A stretch of 48,489 nt of DNA from Herminiimonas sp. (lineage in GTDB: Bacteria; Pseudomonadota; Gammaproteobacteria; Burkholderiales; Burkholderiaceae). A program made the position numbers and the translations under genes. Under the pieces are notes generated by a model. That model worked only from the letters and a program-made list of their open reading frames with translations. It was not told the origin of the DNA and did not search any database. The stretch spans positions 1 through 48,489 of the forward strand of contig JACMQD010000379.1 of NCBI GenBank assembly GCA_014377155.1. Reading direction: 5' to 3'. Positions 36,201 through 45,608 of the stretch are shown here, in pieces. Position 1 is the stretch's first letter. Each line of letters starts with the position of its first letter.

Positions 36201-37085
36201 TTAATAATTCGGTGCGGTCGTACCATCGAGCGCATTCTGGACGTCGACCAGTTGATACGGTTTTGGTAAGAATACCGCATCGAGATTGCGCGCATTGGCC
36301 ATCGCTCGGCCGTAGCCCGAGGTAATGATGACGCGCATCGTCGGATAGCGATTCAAGGCTTCGCGTGCCAGCTCTGCACCGGTTGTCTTGGGCAGTGACA
36401 AATCGGTGAAAAGTACGTCGAACGATTCGGTACCCAGCAGTTCGAGCGCGCGTTCAGCGTTATCGACCGCGACGACCCTGTGGCCCAGCGCTTCGATCAC
36501 GCTCGCAGTGGTTTCCTTGAGGTCTTCGTTGTCCTCTACCAGCAGAACGTTCAGGCAAGGATTTTGTGTGACGGGCGAAACGGCAGCGTCGTGGGAGGGC
36601 CTGGGCCACGCCGATGGGGCGCTGCGTACCTGCGACGCTGGAAAAAACCCGCCGGACATCGACGTCAGTATGCCGTCACTCGATTCCGGTGACGCGCCCT
36701 CGATCGCCTCTGTTTGCGTCACGATCCAGACGACACTGCCAGTGCTATCGAACACCGGCACGTGCGTAACAGACCAGTACCACTCCTTTGATGCTTGCCC
36801 GTCATCGAGCGATCCGCTATTCGCTTGCATTAGAAGCGCCAACGTGACCGCAGCTTTTTTTGTCAGAACTTCGTCATAGGAAGCTTGGAGCTTGGCGGCG
36901 CTCGTATCGTCATCGCCTTGTAGAAACAGCTCGAATAAGCGACGCCCCATCATTGCATCTTTCGTGATCGAAAAATTTCGCAGGCACGCGTCGTTGGCAT
37001 CCCGGATGAACAGATCGGGATCGACTACCAGATATGCACTCGGAAGCGCCCGGAAGACGGAATGAAAATTGATAGAGCTATCCAT
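36201..37085 (-). CDS. PAS-receiver protein without output domain
   Basis: A 294-residue protein with an N-terminal PAS domain (about 5-130: LPSAYLVVDPDLFIRDANDA, GRRLFELFL), a variable linker and a C-terminal receiver domain. The receiver has acidic pocket VEDNED, phospho-acceptor Asp228 (VLFTDLSLP), switch residue in IITSGYG and Lys275 (FLPKPY). No histidine kinase, DNA-binding or catalytic domain is present, so it resembles the tail of a hybrid kinase that lost its kinase core, or a stand-alone adaptor. It converges on the GGDEF-EAL gene with a 9-nt gap and may relay to another protein in trans. Confidence 0.88.
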   Translation of the reverse strand: MDSSINFHSVFRALPSAYLVVDPDLFIRDANDACLRNFSITKDAMMGRRLFELFLQGDDDTSAAKLQASYDEVLTKKAAVTLALLMQANSGSLDDGQASKEWYWSVTHVPVFDSTGSVVWIVTQTEAIEGASPESSDGILTSMSGGFFPASQVRSAPSAWPRPSHDAAVSPVTQNPCLNVLLVEDNEDLKETTASVIEALGHRVVAVDNAERALELLGTESFDVLFTDLSLPKTTGAELAREALNRYPTMRVIITSGYGRAMANARNLDAVFLPKPYQLVDVQNALDGTTAPNY

Positions 37086-37474
37086 GAGGTATTCGGCCTG
37101 AAAAATGAAATAGATGACCTGGACGGTACCGCTTGTTCATGCGACTTCGACATGAAGTTTGCAGTTAGCCGTTACTGATGCAAGCGGTTACGGATTTAGT
37201 GCTTATTGTGGTTTTAGGTACAAGCTGCCGCTGCGACCAGAATTATTTTCGGCGATAGCGATGGCAAATACAGTCGTACATGCACCTGCAAAAGTAGACA
37301 CAAGGGCAACCGCGCGTGCAGCAGAAATAGCAACCGGATTTGGCAATTAAAAATATAATCCGGGAAACTATGAGCGTCAAGGCTCAACGATATTTGATGA
37401 CCGGTAAACGATGTGTTGTGTGTGCTACCACGCGTATTTGGTGTAAGACGGCAACCAATTCATCTTATACCCAT
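37086..37474. other. Intergenic region between PAS-receiver gene and decarboxylase end
   Basis: About 390 bp upstream of the minus-strand PAS-receiver gene and downstream of the decarboxylase operon. It should contain the PAS-receiver promoter. A 63-codon TTG-started frame (37159-37350, plus) has no ribosome binding site or recognisable features. No hairpin-plus-T terminator or sigma-54 element was found. Confidence 0.5.
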
Positions 37475-38722
37475 TCAGATTAACATTTCGGTAGGCATCG
37501 GGTGTCCAAGAAACGCGGTGGGACTGGCGCTCAACCCATATGCTCCTGACTGTAACACGACGACCAGATCGCCGACTTCTGCCACTGGCAACTTCACGTC
37601 GTCGGCGAGCAAATCGAGCGGCGTGCAGAGCGGCCCCACCACCGAAACCATTTCGGTACCGTCAGTCGAGGCCTTGCCGGCAATTGCGACCGGATAATTT
37701 TTCCGAATCTTCTGCCCCAGGTTGCCGGAGGCGGCAAGATGATGGTTCATGCCGCCGTCGGTGACCAGGAATACCTTGCCGCGCGAAACCTTGCGATCGA
37801 CCACGCGGCTGACATAAACCCCCGCGGGCCCGACCAGATACCGGCCGAGTTCGATCACCAGAGTGGCGTGCGGCAGTTGCGCTGCCAGGGTCGGCATCCA
37901 TGCATGCAAATTGGCGGCGATCGGCGCCAGGTCCAGTTCCTGTTCGCCCGGAAAATACGGAATGCCGAAGCCGCCGCCGATATTAAGCAGGCGCAGTGGC
38001 GCCGGCGCGGATTCGGCAAGACGCAACGCCAGCTGCAGCGTGCGCGATTGCGACTCGACGATCGCGTCAGCTCGCAGACTTTGCGAACCGCAGTAGATGT
38101 GAAATCCGACAAAGTCGACGCCGTGGCTGCCCAGACTATCCAAGATGCGCGGTACGTCCTCGGCGTCGATGCCGAACTGTTTGGCGCCGCCGCTCATGCG
38201 CATGCCCGACGCCTTCAGTTCGAAGTCGGGGTTGATGCGCAAGGCAACCTGCGGCCTGATGCGAAGTCGTTTGCCGATCTTGCCCACGCGCGCGAGTTCG
38301 CCTTCGGACTCGAGATGAATGACCACGCCCGCGGCAATCGCCATTGCCAAGTCGCGGTCGATCTTGCCCGGCCCCGCGAAACTGACCATGGCCGGCGCAG
38401 CAGGGGTGTCGAGAGCGGTCTTCATTTCCGCCGCGGAGGCCACGTCGAAGCCGTCCACCAGGCTCGCCATGTGTTGTACCAATGCCGGCATCGGATTGGC
38501 CTTGACCGAATAATGCAGGTGGACCGCCGGCGGCAACGCTGCGCGCAAACGTGCCACGGTGGTGCTGAGTACACTGCGGTCATAGGCATAGAAGGGCGTA
38601 CTGCCAGCTCGCTCGGCCAGGCGCGCAAGCTCGATACCACCGACCTGCAGGCTGTCGCCCTCCACCGAAAAGGGTGACATGAACTTCGTACCCGAAGCAT
38701 GCGAGGTTTCAGTGGGTTTCAT
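37475..38722 (-). CDS. PLP-dependent decarboxylase, exosortase A system-associated
   Basis: A 415-residue fold-type III decarboxylase of the DAP/ornithine decarboxylase group. The PLP lysine is Lys74 in LHYSVKANPMP. PLP-phosphate binding is in LLNIGGGFGIPYF, and the inter-subunit active-site Cys is in VGPLCTPLDLLADD. It overlaps the acyl-CoA ligase gene by 14 nt, so the two are translated together. The family is found almost only with exosortase A and its substrate is unknown. It may decarboxylate an amino acid that the ligase and carrier protein then use, which is inference. Confidence 0.93.
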   Translation of the reverse strand: MKPTETSHASGTKFMSPFSVEGDSLQVGGIELARLAERAGSTPFYAYDRSVLSTTVARLRAALPPAVHLHYSVKANPMPALVQHMASLVDGFDVASAAEMKTALDTPAAPAMVSFAGPGKIDRDLAMAIAAGVVIHLESEGELARVGKIGKRLRIRPQVALRINPDFELKASGMRMSGGAKQFGIDAEDVPRILDSLGSHGVDFVGFHIYCGSQSLRADAIVESQSRTLQLALRLAESAPAPLRLLNIGGGFGIPYFPGEQELDLAPIAANLHAWMPTLAAQLPHATLVIELGRYLVGPAGVYVSRVVDRKVSRGKVFLVTDGGMNHHLAASGNLGQKIRKNYPVAIAGKASTDGTEMVSVVGPLCTPLDLLADDVKLPVAEVGDLVVVLQSGAYGLSASPTAFLGHPMPTEMLI

Positions 38723-40292
38723 GTTGTTCCAGTGATTGTGCCAGCAACAGTTCGCGCAGCCCCCTGCGGTCGAATTTGCCGTTCGGATTGCGTGGCAATG
38801 CCGTCGCCTGGAGTACGATCGTGGTGGGCATCATGTACAGGGGCAGGCATTTGCGACAGTGCGCTTGCAGGACCTCGATGCTCACGGTCGCATCCTTGTT
38901 CGGCACCACGATGGCGGCGATCGCATCACCCGATTCGGCATGCGGCAGGCCGAATACCACCACTTCGGCGACCTCCGGGCAAGAAGCCAGCACCTCTTCG
39001 ATCTCGGTCGGACTGACCCTATAGCCGGAGACCTTCATCATGTCATCGCGTCGCCCGATAAAATAAAGAAAGCCATCGGCATCCATCCTGACGGTGTCGC
39101 CCGACCACACCGCGATTTCCGCCAGCGGCAGCCCCTGTACCGGCAGTGGTCGAAACCGCATGGCCGTTTTCAGCGGATCGTTCCAGTAGCCCAGCGCGAC
39201 CTGCGCGCCGCGATGCACCAGTTCGCCTTCTTCGTCGATGCCGCATGGCGTGCCATCCGGGCGCAGTACAAGTACTTCCGCGTTTGGAATGGCGCGACCG
39301 ATCGAATCGGGCCTGCGGGCGATTTCGTCAGGTGGCAGATAGGTCGAGCGGAATGCTTCGGTCAGGCCATACATCAGGAACAGCTCGGCACGCGGTAATG
39401 TCGTGCGCAGCAGGTCGAGCGTGGCGCGCGGCAGTGCACCGCCGGAGTTGGTCAGGTACCGCAGCGACGAATCGGCGGGCCACGCATGGCGCGCCAGTTG
39501 CGCCCATAAAGGCGGCACGGCAGCCAGTCCCGTAATGCGTTCCGTGCGTACACAATCGATGATGTCGCGCGGCCCCAGATAATTGAGCAGCACCGCCGAT
39601 GCACCGCTGTAAAACGCGGTGGTCAACTGGCTCAGCCCGTAATCGAAACTCAGTGGCAGTACCGCCAGGATGCGGTCATGCGCACCATTGCCGAGATAGC
39701 TGCAAACACTCGCGGCGCCGCTGACCAGATTGCGATGCGACAGCACCACGCCCTTGGGTTTGCCGGTACTGCCAGAGGTGTACAGAATCGCCGCCATGTC
39801 GATATCGACGATCCGGTGCGGTCTACCGGTGCCGGCTGCAGCAAGCGCGGCCGGCAGCGACCGGACGTCCCACCGGCACGGGACGGCAGGCAATGCTGAC
39901 TCGATCACGAACACGGTTTGCAGGTCGGCGCACTCGCCCACCACCGTGTCGAGTGACGCCAGTCGCGCGGTCGATGTCACCAGCATCGTCACGTTGCAGT
40001 CAGTCAGGATATAGGCCACCTGGTCGGCGCGCAAAAGCGGATTGATCGGCACGAATACCGCACCGGCGGCTGCCGCGCCGAACATCGCCACGACGTTTTC
40101 GATGCGCTTTTCGAGGAACACGGCAACCCGCTGGCCACGCCCGAGGCCCTGTTTCACCAGCAGCGCTGCCATGGCGCCGACTTGCGACGCCAGTTCAGCG
40201 TAGCTCAACGACATCGCGCCATGCGACAGCGCCGGCGCATCGGGTGTGCGCCTGGCATGATCGAGGATGCACTGATGGATGAGTTCGTTCAT
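38709..40292 (-). CDS. Acyl-CoA ligase (AMP-forming), exosortase A-associated
   Basis: A 527-residue ANL-superfamily adenylating enzyme. Core motifs are ILYTSGSTGKPKGVVLSH (P-loop), MYGLTEAFRSTYLPPDE, IGRRDDMMKVSGYRVSP (hinge) and NPNGKFDRRGL with the catalytic C-terminal Lys. It would activate a carboxylic or amino acid and load CoA or the ACP encoded at 26.7 kb. It starts 14 nt after prsR and overlaps the decarboxylase start, within the minus operon led by the initiating sugar transferase. Confidence 0.93.
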   Translation of the reverse strand: MNELIHQCILDHARRTPDAPALSHGAMSLSYAELASQVGAMAALLVKQGLGRGQRVAVFLEKRIENVVAMFGAAAAGAVFVPINPLLRADQVAYILTDCNVTMLVTSTARLASLDTVVGECADLQTVFVIESALPAVPCRWDVRSLPAALAAAGTGRPHRIVDIDMAAILYTSGSTGKPKGVVLSHRNLVSGAASVCSYLGNGAHDRILAVLPLSFDYGLSQLTTAFYSGASAVLLNYLGPRDIIDCVRTERITGLAAVPPLWAQLARHAWPADSSLRYLTNSGGALPRATLDLLRTTLPRAELFLMYGLTEAFRSTYLPPDEIARRPDSIGRAIPNAEVLVLRPDGTPCGIDEEGELVHRGAQVALGYWNDPLKTAMRFRPLPVQGLPLAEIAVWSGDTVRMDADGFLYFIGRRDDMMKVSGYRVSPTEIEEVLASCPEVAEVVVFGLPHAESGDAIAAIVVPNKDATVSIEVLQAHCRKCLPLYMMPTTIVLQATALPRNPNGKFDRRGLRELLLAQSLEQHETH

Positions 40293-40305
40293 GCGCGGCG
40301 CATGG

Positions 40306-41658
40306 TCATTTGATGCCGTGCCGGCTCATCAGGTCATAGAGTGTCGGGCGGCTGATGCCGAGCATTTCGGCAGCGCGGGCAACATTGCCATCGGCCCTCG
40401 CCATGGCCTTGATGAGCGCGTTGTAACCCGCTTCGTCGCGCACCTGGCGCAGGTTGATCGGCTCTTGCGGTTCGGTCGAATCATCGAGTCCCAGATCATC
40501 GGGACCGATCTGCGGTCCGTCGGCCATGATGACAGCGCGCTTGACGCAGTTTTCCATTTCGCGCACGTTGCCCGGCCACTTGTAGTTTTCAATAGCGGTG
40601 AGTGCCGCCGCGCTGAAATTAAGCGATGACCGGCCTTCCTTGGCGCTGAAGGTATTCTTGAAATGATGTGCCAGCAGCGCCGCATCACCGGCACGATCGC
40701 GCAACGGCGGAATTGTCACCACGATTTCCGACAGGCGATAGTAGAGATCTTCGCGGAAGCGGCCGGCAAGCGCGAGTTCCTTGAGGTTCTGGTGGGTCGC
40801 ACAGACGATGCGCACGTCGACCGGAATCTCGACCCGGCCGCCGATGCGTTCCAGCACCCGCTCCTGCAGGAACCGTAGCAGCTTGGCTTGCAATGGCATC
40901 GGCAGGTCACCCACTTCGTCGAGGAAAAACGTGCCGCCGTCTGCCATCTCGATCTTGCCCAGGGTTTGCTTGACAGCGCCGGTGAAGGCACCTTTCTCGT
41001 AACCGAACAATTCGCTTTCGAGCAGGTTTTCAGGAATCGCCGCGCAGTTGATGGCAATGAAACGTTTCTGGTTGCGTGGGCTGAGCCGGTGTAGCGAACG
41101 CGCCACGACTTCCTTGCCGGTACCACTTTCGCCAAGCAGCATGACGCTAACCGATGCCGGCGCCACTTTCTCGATGTTACGGCAGACTTTCAGCATGCCC
41201 GGGTCGCGGCTGACAATGCCCGACATCGGCGAATCGGCCAGCGTCTGCATCAGGTTGCGGTTTTCCTGTTGTAGCGCATGCAGGTAGAACGCCCGTTGCA
41301 CGACCAACTGCAACATATCCTGGTCGAATGGTTTCTGGTGAAAGTCGTACGCGCCCATACCGATGGCCTTGACCGCGTTCGCGTGGTCCTGATTGCCGGT
41401 CAAAACGATAACTTTGGTGTTGGGGGCCATTGCCAGAATCTGCTGCAGGGTCGCGAGTCCCTCCGCGGAGCCATCCGGGTCCGGCGGCAAGCCGAGATCC
41501 ATGGTCACCACCGCCGGCTCGTGCCGCCGTACATGCGCGAGCGCGGCTTCGCGGTCGCCCGCGATCAGAACTTCGTAGGCATCGAAGCTCCAGCGCAGCT
41601 GCTTTTGCAGCCCGGGGTCGTCTTCGATGACGAGCAGTTTTTGTTTGTCCAGATTCAC
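40306..41658 (-). CDS. prsR: Sigma-54-dependent response regulator PrsR
   Basis: A 450-residue NtrC-type activator of the PEP-CTERM-box response regulator family. The receiver domain has Asp54 (VTMDLGLP). The AAA+ domain has Walker A GESGTGKE (176-183) and GAFTGA for sigma-54 contact. The C-terminal Fis-type helix-turn-helix reads [18 protein letters not shown]. It starts at GTG with AAAGGA close upstream, 12 nt after prsK. It should receive phosphate from PrsK and activate -24/-12 promoters of exosortase substrates and matrix genes. The candidate sigma-54 promoter at 45515-45531 is a plausible local target. Confidence 0.95.
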   Translation of the reverse strand: MNLDKQKLLVIEDDPGLQKQLRWSFDAYEVLIAGDREAALAHVRRHEPAVVTMDLGLPPDPDGSAEGLATLQQILAMAPNTKVIVLTGNQDHANAVKAIGMGAYDFHQKPFDQDMLQLVVQRAFYLHALQQENRNLMQTLADSPMSGIVSRDPGMLKVCRNIEKVAPASVSVMLLGESGTGKEVVARSLHRLSPRNQKRFIAINCAAIPENLLESELFGYEKGAFTGAVKQTLGKIEMADGGTFFLDEVGDLPMPLQAKLLRFLQERVLERIGGRVEIPVDVRIVCATHQNLKELALAGRFREDLYYRLSEIVVTIPPLRDRAGDAALLAHHFKNTFSAKEGRSSLNFSAAALTAIENYKWPGNVREMENCVKRAVIMADGPQIGPDDLGLDDSTEPQEPINLRQVRDEAGYNALIKAMARADGNVARAAEMLGISRPTLYDLMSRHGIK

Positions 41659-41670
41659 ACGATTCCTTTC

Positions 41671-43752
41671 TTACGATGTGGCATTGAGGACGCTGAAATC
41701 ATCGTCGTCATGCAAGGGCAGGGCAATCCGGAAGCGAGTGCCCTGGTCGGGCACGCTGGTGACCTCGAGCGTGCCGCCCAATTCGTGAATGTATTCCCGG
41801 CTTTCGAATACGCCGATGCCCATGCCTGCCAGTTTGGTCGATTCGAACGGTTTGAACAAGCGCTCACGGATGAATTCTTTGCTCATTCCCTGGCCATTGT
41901 CGGTCAGTTCGAGCACGACACTGCGGCCTTCCCGCACCAGGCGGATGGCGATCTCACCATCCCGCGGCGTGGCCTCCATCGCATTCTGAATCAGGTGGCC
42001 GATCACGCGCTCGAGTCGCGCCTGATTGGCATAGACGATCAAGCCACGCTCGACCACCTCGATGCTCGGTTGCGGCACGCCTGCCGCTTTGGAAGCGATG
42101 GCTCGGGTAGTGACTTGTTCGATCAAGATCGGCGCCGGCCGCTCCAGACTGGACCCGCGGCTGAATTTTTGCAGCAGCACTTTCATGCGATCGACCGAGT
42201 GACTGACCGTATCGAGCATATCTTGCTGAAATTCCGGGCTGTCACGATGTCGTTCAGCGTTCAGCACCAATAAAGATAATTGCGAAACCAGATTCTTCAG
42301 GTCATGCACGACGAAAGTCGACATACGCGTATAGGATTCGAACTGGCGCGCCACCATCAACGCATCCGATGCAGACTTTTGTACCAAGCTGCCGGCCGCC
42401 TGGTTGCCGGCGATCTTCAGCAAGTCGAGCACTTCCCAGTTGAGCTTGATCTTACTGCGTGATTCGGTCAGCACCACGAAGCCGATCAGATCGGCCTGCA
42501 AAACGAGCGGCACCACCAGCCAGGCCTCGGGCAGCGATTGCAACCACGACGGCAGCGTCAGCGAATCATAGCGTGCCGGATCGCGTACCAGTTCGGGCAG
42601 GTCGATCACCCAGTGCCGTGCCAGCATGAACTGGCTAAAGGCCGTGTCGCCTGCTTCCTGCATCGGCGTCAGTGCAATGTTCCAGCTGGTGGTGGCGCTG
42701 AAAACCTGGGCATCGTTTTTTATGAACAGGATGCCCGCGCGGCTTTCGACCAGATCGGCGATGGCGCGGATGGCACGCTGTTCCAGCCCGGGTCCCCGCT
42801 CCGAGAGGGTACGGGTAAATCGCAGCCATTCCTCCCGGTAGTCATAATTGTAGTTATAAAAATGCTTGCTGATGAAAACTTTCAAGCGGGAGCGGAAGGT
42901 GCCGGAAAATAATGTCCCCATCAGCAGCATGAGGGCGGCGAACAGAAACGCCGCCTGCATGATCGGCCCCCAGCTGCCACCAAAGTAGCGCAGGTAATAG
43001 CCCGCTGCCGCCATCAGCAGCAAGTAAGCTGCCGCCCCCGAAATTGTCGCCGAATGCATCAGGATTTGGCGTGATACGGCCAGGCGCGGCGTCCATTGTG
43101 GACTGCGCAAAATGGATACGACAATCAGGGGCACGATCAACGCATTGATCATGCCGCGCGCCACCCAGATTTCGATATTCAGCTTGCGAAAGAGTAACGC
43201 ATCGCTATACAAGTAAAAATCATAAGCAAACAGGCCGCCGATGCCCAGGCATGCGAACTTGATGCCCCAGCGGTCTTCGCTGGCAGAATTGCGGAACAGT
43301 TGTTCCACGAAAACCATCCCCATTACCGCACTGGCGATGCGACCCACGACCAGGATCAGTCCGCCGCCTTCGCTTTGGCGAAACGCAGGCTGGGCATAGC
43401 CATAAAGCGTTATCGCCAGTAAGAGAAGGTACAAGCTGAAGAATACAAAACGCGCGCTTCGCATCGGTGCAACGGCGGTGACGTCGTCTGAATCTGGCGC
43501 CACTAGCCTCAGCAAAAAAAATGTCAAGCTCGCATTGCGTGCAATTTCAAGCACATCGGCGGCAAACGAAAAAGGATGAGACGCGAAAACGCTGAGCACG
43601 ACGAATCCGGCCCATACAGCCGACATCAGGCAAGCGGTCATTAACAGGCGGCTGTACAACCTGGCGCGCCAGCGTGTTGCCAGCAGAATCGAGATCGCTG
43701 CGAACGCGAAAAGCGCCGCAGAATAGCTGACGACGGCAACACTGCCTAACAT
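41671..43752 (-). CDS. prsK: Membrane sensor histidine kinase PrsK
   Basis: A 693-residue sensor kinase of the PEP-CTERM system family. About eight to ten membrane helices (5-285) form the sensor. A GAF-like domain (about 310-455) and a HisKA-like segment with His483 (TFVVHDLKNLVSQL) follow. The ATPase domain has N-box IQNAMEATP, G1 TDNGQGMSKEF and G2 GMGIGVFESREYIHELGG. It lies 20 nt after the initiating transferase and 12 nt before prsR, forming a cognate pair. The signal it senses is unknown. Confidence 0.95.
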   Translation of the reverse strand: MLGSVAVVSYSAALFAFAAISILLATRWRARLYSRLLMTACLMSAVWAGFVVLSVFASHPFSFAADVLEIARNASLTFFLLRLVAPDSDDVTAVAPMRSARFVFFSLYLLLLAITLYGYAQPAFRQSEGGGLILVVGRIASAVMGMVFVEQLFRNSASEDRWGIKFACLGIGGLFAYDFYLYSDALLFRKLNIEIWVARGMINALIVPLIVVSILRSPQWTPRLAVSRQILMHSATISGAAAYLLLMAAAGYYLRYFGGSWGPIMQAAFLFAALMLLMGTLFSGTFRSRLKVFISKHFYNYNYDYREEWLRFTRTLSERGPGLEQRAIRAIADLVESRAGILFIKNDAQVFSATTSWNIALTPMQEAGDTAFSQFMLARHWVIDLPELVRDPARYDSLTLPSWLQSLPEAWLVVPLVLQADLIGFVVLTESRSKIKLNWEVLDLLKIAGNQAAGSLVQKSASDALMVARQFESYTRMSTFVVHDLKNLVSQLSLLVLNAERHRDSPEFQQDMLDTVSHSVDRMKVLLQKFSRGSSLERPAPILIEQVTTRAIASKAAGVPQPSIEVVERGLIVYANQARLERVIGHLIQNAMEATPRDGEIAIRLVREGRSVVLELTDNGQGMSKEFIRERLFKPFESTKLAGMGIGVFESREYIHELGGTLEVTSVPDQGTRFRIALPLHDDDDFSVLNATS

Positions 43753-43772
43753 GCTGCGGGTCCTGCGGCCAC

Positions 43773-45170
43773 CTAACGCGCGCCTTTGCCGAATAGCACT
43801 ACCTGAAGCGTGTCGATCAGGATCAGGGCATCCAGGAACAGGCTGTTGTTCTTAACGTAATACAGGTCATACTGAAGCTTCTGGATCGAATCATCGATCG
43901 AGGCACCGTAGGCATAACGGACTTGCGCCATGCCGGTGATGCCGGGCTTGATGCTATGACGGATATTGTAGAAAGGAACCTGCTCGACGAGCTGGTCGAC
44001 AAAGAACGGCCGTTCCGGACGTGGGCCGACGAAGCTCATGTCGCCGTTCATGACATTGATAATCTGGGGGATCTCGTCGATGCGGCATTTGCGGATGAAG
44101 CGTCCGACCATGGTGGTGCGCGGATCGTTCGAGGACGCCCACTGGGGCTTGCCGGCCTTTTCGGCATCGTTGCGCATACTGCGGAATTTCAGGACCATGA
44201 AACTTTTGCCATTTTTTCCTACCCGTTCCTGCTGGTAAAAAACTGGCCCACGGTCTTCGAGCACGATCAAAAGCGCGGTGATGACCATTATCGGAAACGC
44301 TACCATGTACAGCAGCGTGCTCATGACGATATCGAAAGTACGCTTGCCGAAAAGACGCACCAGGCTTTGGTCGAAACCGGTGCCGAAAACCAGCCAGCTC
44401 GGCTGCAATGAGTCGACCCGAATCTGGCACGCCTCGCGCTCGAAAAATGCCGTCGCATCGGTAACCTTGATACCCTTGAGCTTGCAGTCGAGCAATTCCC
44501 TGATCGGAAAAGCGCCGCCTCGGCGGTTCTCGACGGAGACGATAATTTCAGCCACACGATGTTTTTGCGCAGTTGACGTAAGCGAATTGTCAACCAGCGC
44601 GATCAGTGCCTGGGGGTCGATCAGGGTCGCGCCACCCGGGGCTGGTACATAGCCTACTATGCTGTATTTGTGTTCGAAACCTGCCACCTTGGCAAGGTCG
44701 CTGCATTCTTTGGCAATTGCGCCGGCGCCGAAAAACATGATGCGCGAACGCATGTACTTACTCTTCGATGTTTCGAAATAAATCGTCCGCACCAGCAAAA
44801 TCACAACGATGGTAAAAACGAATACCAGCCCCAGGATGCCGCGTCCGAAATACAGATCCGGAACCAAGTAAAACAATAGCGTCATGAATCCGAAACCGAG
44901 CAGACAGGCAGGCATTAGTCGCAGAAAAGTATTGCGAATGCCGTCGCGACCGCCATTCTGATACAAGCCCATCGCCGTCATGCTGAAACTCATCAATATC
45001 GCAAATGCCAGTGCCGACATGCTGTAGTTTTGCGCTTTTGCAGAAAAAAGGTATGCACTATCAAAACGGATAACAGCGCCGGAATAGGCCGCGCCCAGCA
45101 AGATGCAAAACTCCGCGCAAAATAGAAGCGATACTGATTTCGAAACGAAGTGATTGCCAATTCTAAACAT
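43773..45170 (-). CDS. Initiating sugar-phosphate transferase, PEP-CTERM system (EpsB type)
   Basis: A 465-residue polyisoprenyl-phosphate sugar transferase that loads the first sugar on undecaprenyl phosphate. N-terminal membrane helices and a nucleotide-binding-like domain (IMFFGAGAIAKECSDLA, VGYVPAPGG) precede the bacterial sugar transferase domain: KRTFDIVMSTLLYMVAFPIM, GPVFYQQERVGKNG, KFRSMRNDAE, RKCRIDEIPQIINVMNGDMS and VGPRPERPFFV. ATG 45170 is preferred, with GGAG 6 nt upstream; the frame reaches a TTG at 45185. It is first in the operon with prsK, prsR, ligase and decarboxylase. Confidence 0.94.
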   Translation of the reverse strand: MFRIGNHFVSKSVSLLFCAEFCILLGAAYSGAVIRFDSAYLFSAKAQNYSMSALAFAILMSFSMTAMGLYQNGGRDGIRNTFLRLMPACLLGFGFMTLLFYLVPDLYFGRGILGLVFVFTIVVILLVRTIYFETSKSKYMRSRIMFFGAGAIAKECSDLAKVAGFEHKYSIVGYVPAPGGATLIDPQALIALVDNSLTSTAQKHRVAEIIVSVENRRGGAFPIRELLDCKLKGIKVTDATAFFEREACQIRVDSLQPSWLVFGTGFDQSLVRLFGKRTFDIVMSTLLYMVAFPIMVITALLIVLEDRGPVFYQQERVGKNGKSFMVLKFRSMRNDAEKAGKPQWASSNDPRTTMVGRFIRKCRIDEIPQIINVMNGDMSFVGPRPERPFFVDQLVEQVPFYNIRHSIKPGITGMAQVRYAYGASIDDSIQKLQYDLYYVKNNSLFLDALILIDTLQVVLFGKGAR

Positions 45171-45402
45171 TTGATTCTCCGGCAAGGATTGCGCCCTTGA
45201 GCGCTGGCCTTTTTGTCAGTGCGCGAACAGACGGAAAAAGTTGCGCTCTTATGATCTTATTTACTAAAAGGTAACTTTCATTACAATAGGGAATTTTTCG
45301 GCATCACTCTGTTCGCTAAGGCACACTAGTATCGTACTAATTGAACTTAGTATTCGTATGTGGGAATTTTGCGGGGGTCATGCAATCAGAACAAGAGAAC
45401 AG

Positions 45403-45420
45403 TGTCGATTTTTATTACAC
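45403..45420. promoter_or_regulatory. Possible activator site (TGTCG-N7-TTACA) upstream of sigma-54 promoter
   Basis: The element reads TGTCGATTTTTATTACAC, or TGTAA-N7-CGACA on the other strand. It is about 95 bp upstream of the -24 element at 45516, a normal distance for a bound NtrC-type activator. It resembles motifs at 24943 and 32181. PrsR is the obvious candidate but binding is inferred. Confidence 0.4.
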
Positions 45421-45514
45421 TTGCCTCGGTTGTGATCCGCTACCGTCCATTTTAAAATGTTCCCAGTGTGCGTAAGCTCATAATTCTAAAGGCTATTTGT
45501 AAAATTGCAATGCT

Positions 45515-45531
45515 CTGGAACAAAGATTGCA
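45515..45531 (+). promoter_or_regulatory. Sigma-54 (-24/-12) promoter of the HPr-rel-A group
   Basis: The sequence CTGGAACAAAGATTGCA matches the consensus YTGGCACGNNNNTTGCW at all key positions: GG at 45517-45518, GC at 45529-45530, exactly 10 nt between. Transcription would begin near 45542, about 65 nt before the ATG at 45609. A TTGTAAAATTGCAA stretch lies immediately upstream. Confidence 0.65.
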
Positions 45532-45608
45532 TGAGTCAAACGCTAATCACTGGAAAGTTGCATTTCCGCCATAAATATTGAATTATCGCATTGTTGGAGT
45601 ACAAAGAT

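Larger units (their letters stand above)
45171..45608. promoter_or_regulatory. Divergent control region: eps/prs operon versus HPr-rel-A group
   Basis: About 440 bp, AT-rich, between the minus-strand transferase gene and the plus-strand Tat-like protein gene. It contains the sigma-54 promoter (45515-45531) and the TGTCG-N7-TTACA element (45403-45419) described separately. A TTGTAA-17-TAAATA pair toward the minus operon (about 45250-45290) is a weak sigma-70 candidate. No gene of any length is supported inside. Confidence 0.6.

Noticed and set aside
37159..37350. 63-codon open frame between the PAS-receiver and decarboxylase genes
   Set aside because: TTG start, no ribosome binding site or recognisable sequence.
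37739..38677. 312-codon open frame on the plus strand, antisense to the decarboxylase
   Set aside because: Shadow of a GC-rich real gene: no family features, His/Arg/Ala-rich composition, no ribosome binding site.
41278..42273. 331-codon plus-strand open frame across the prsR/prsK boundary
   Set aside because: Antisense to two well-supported genes and without recognisable motifs.
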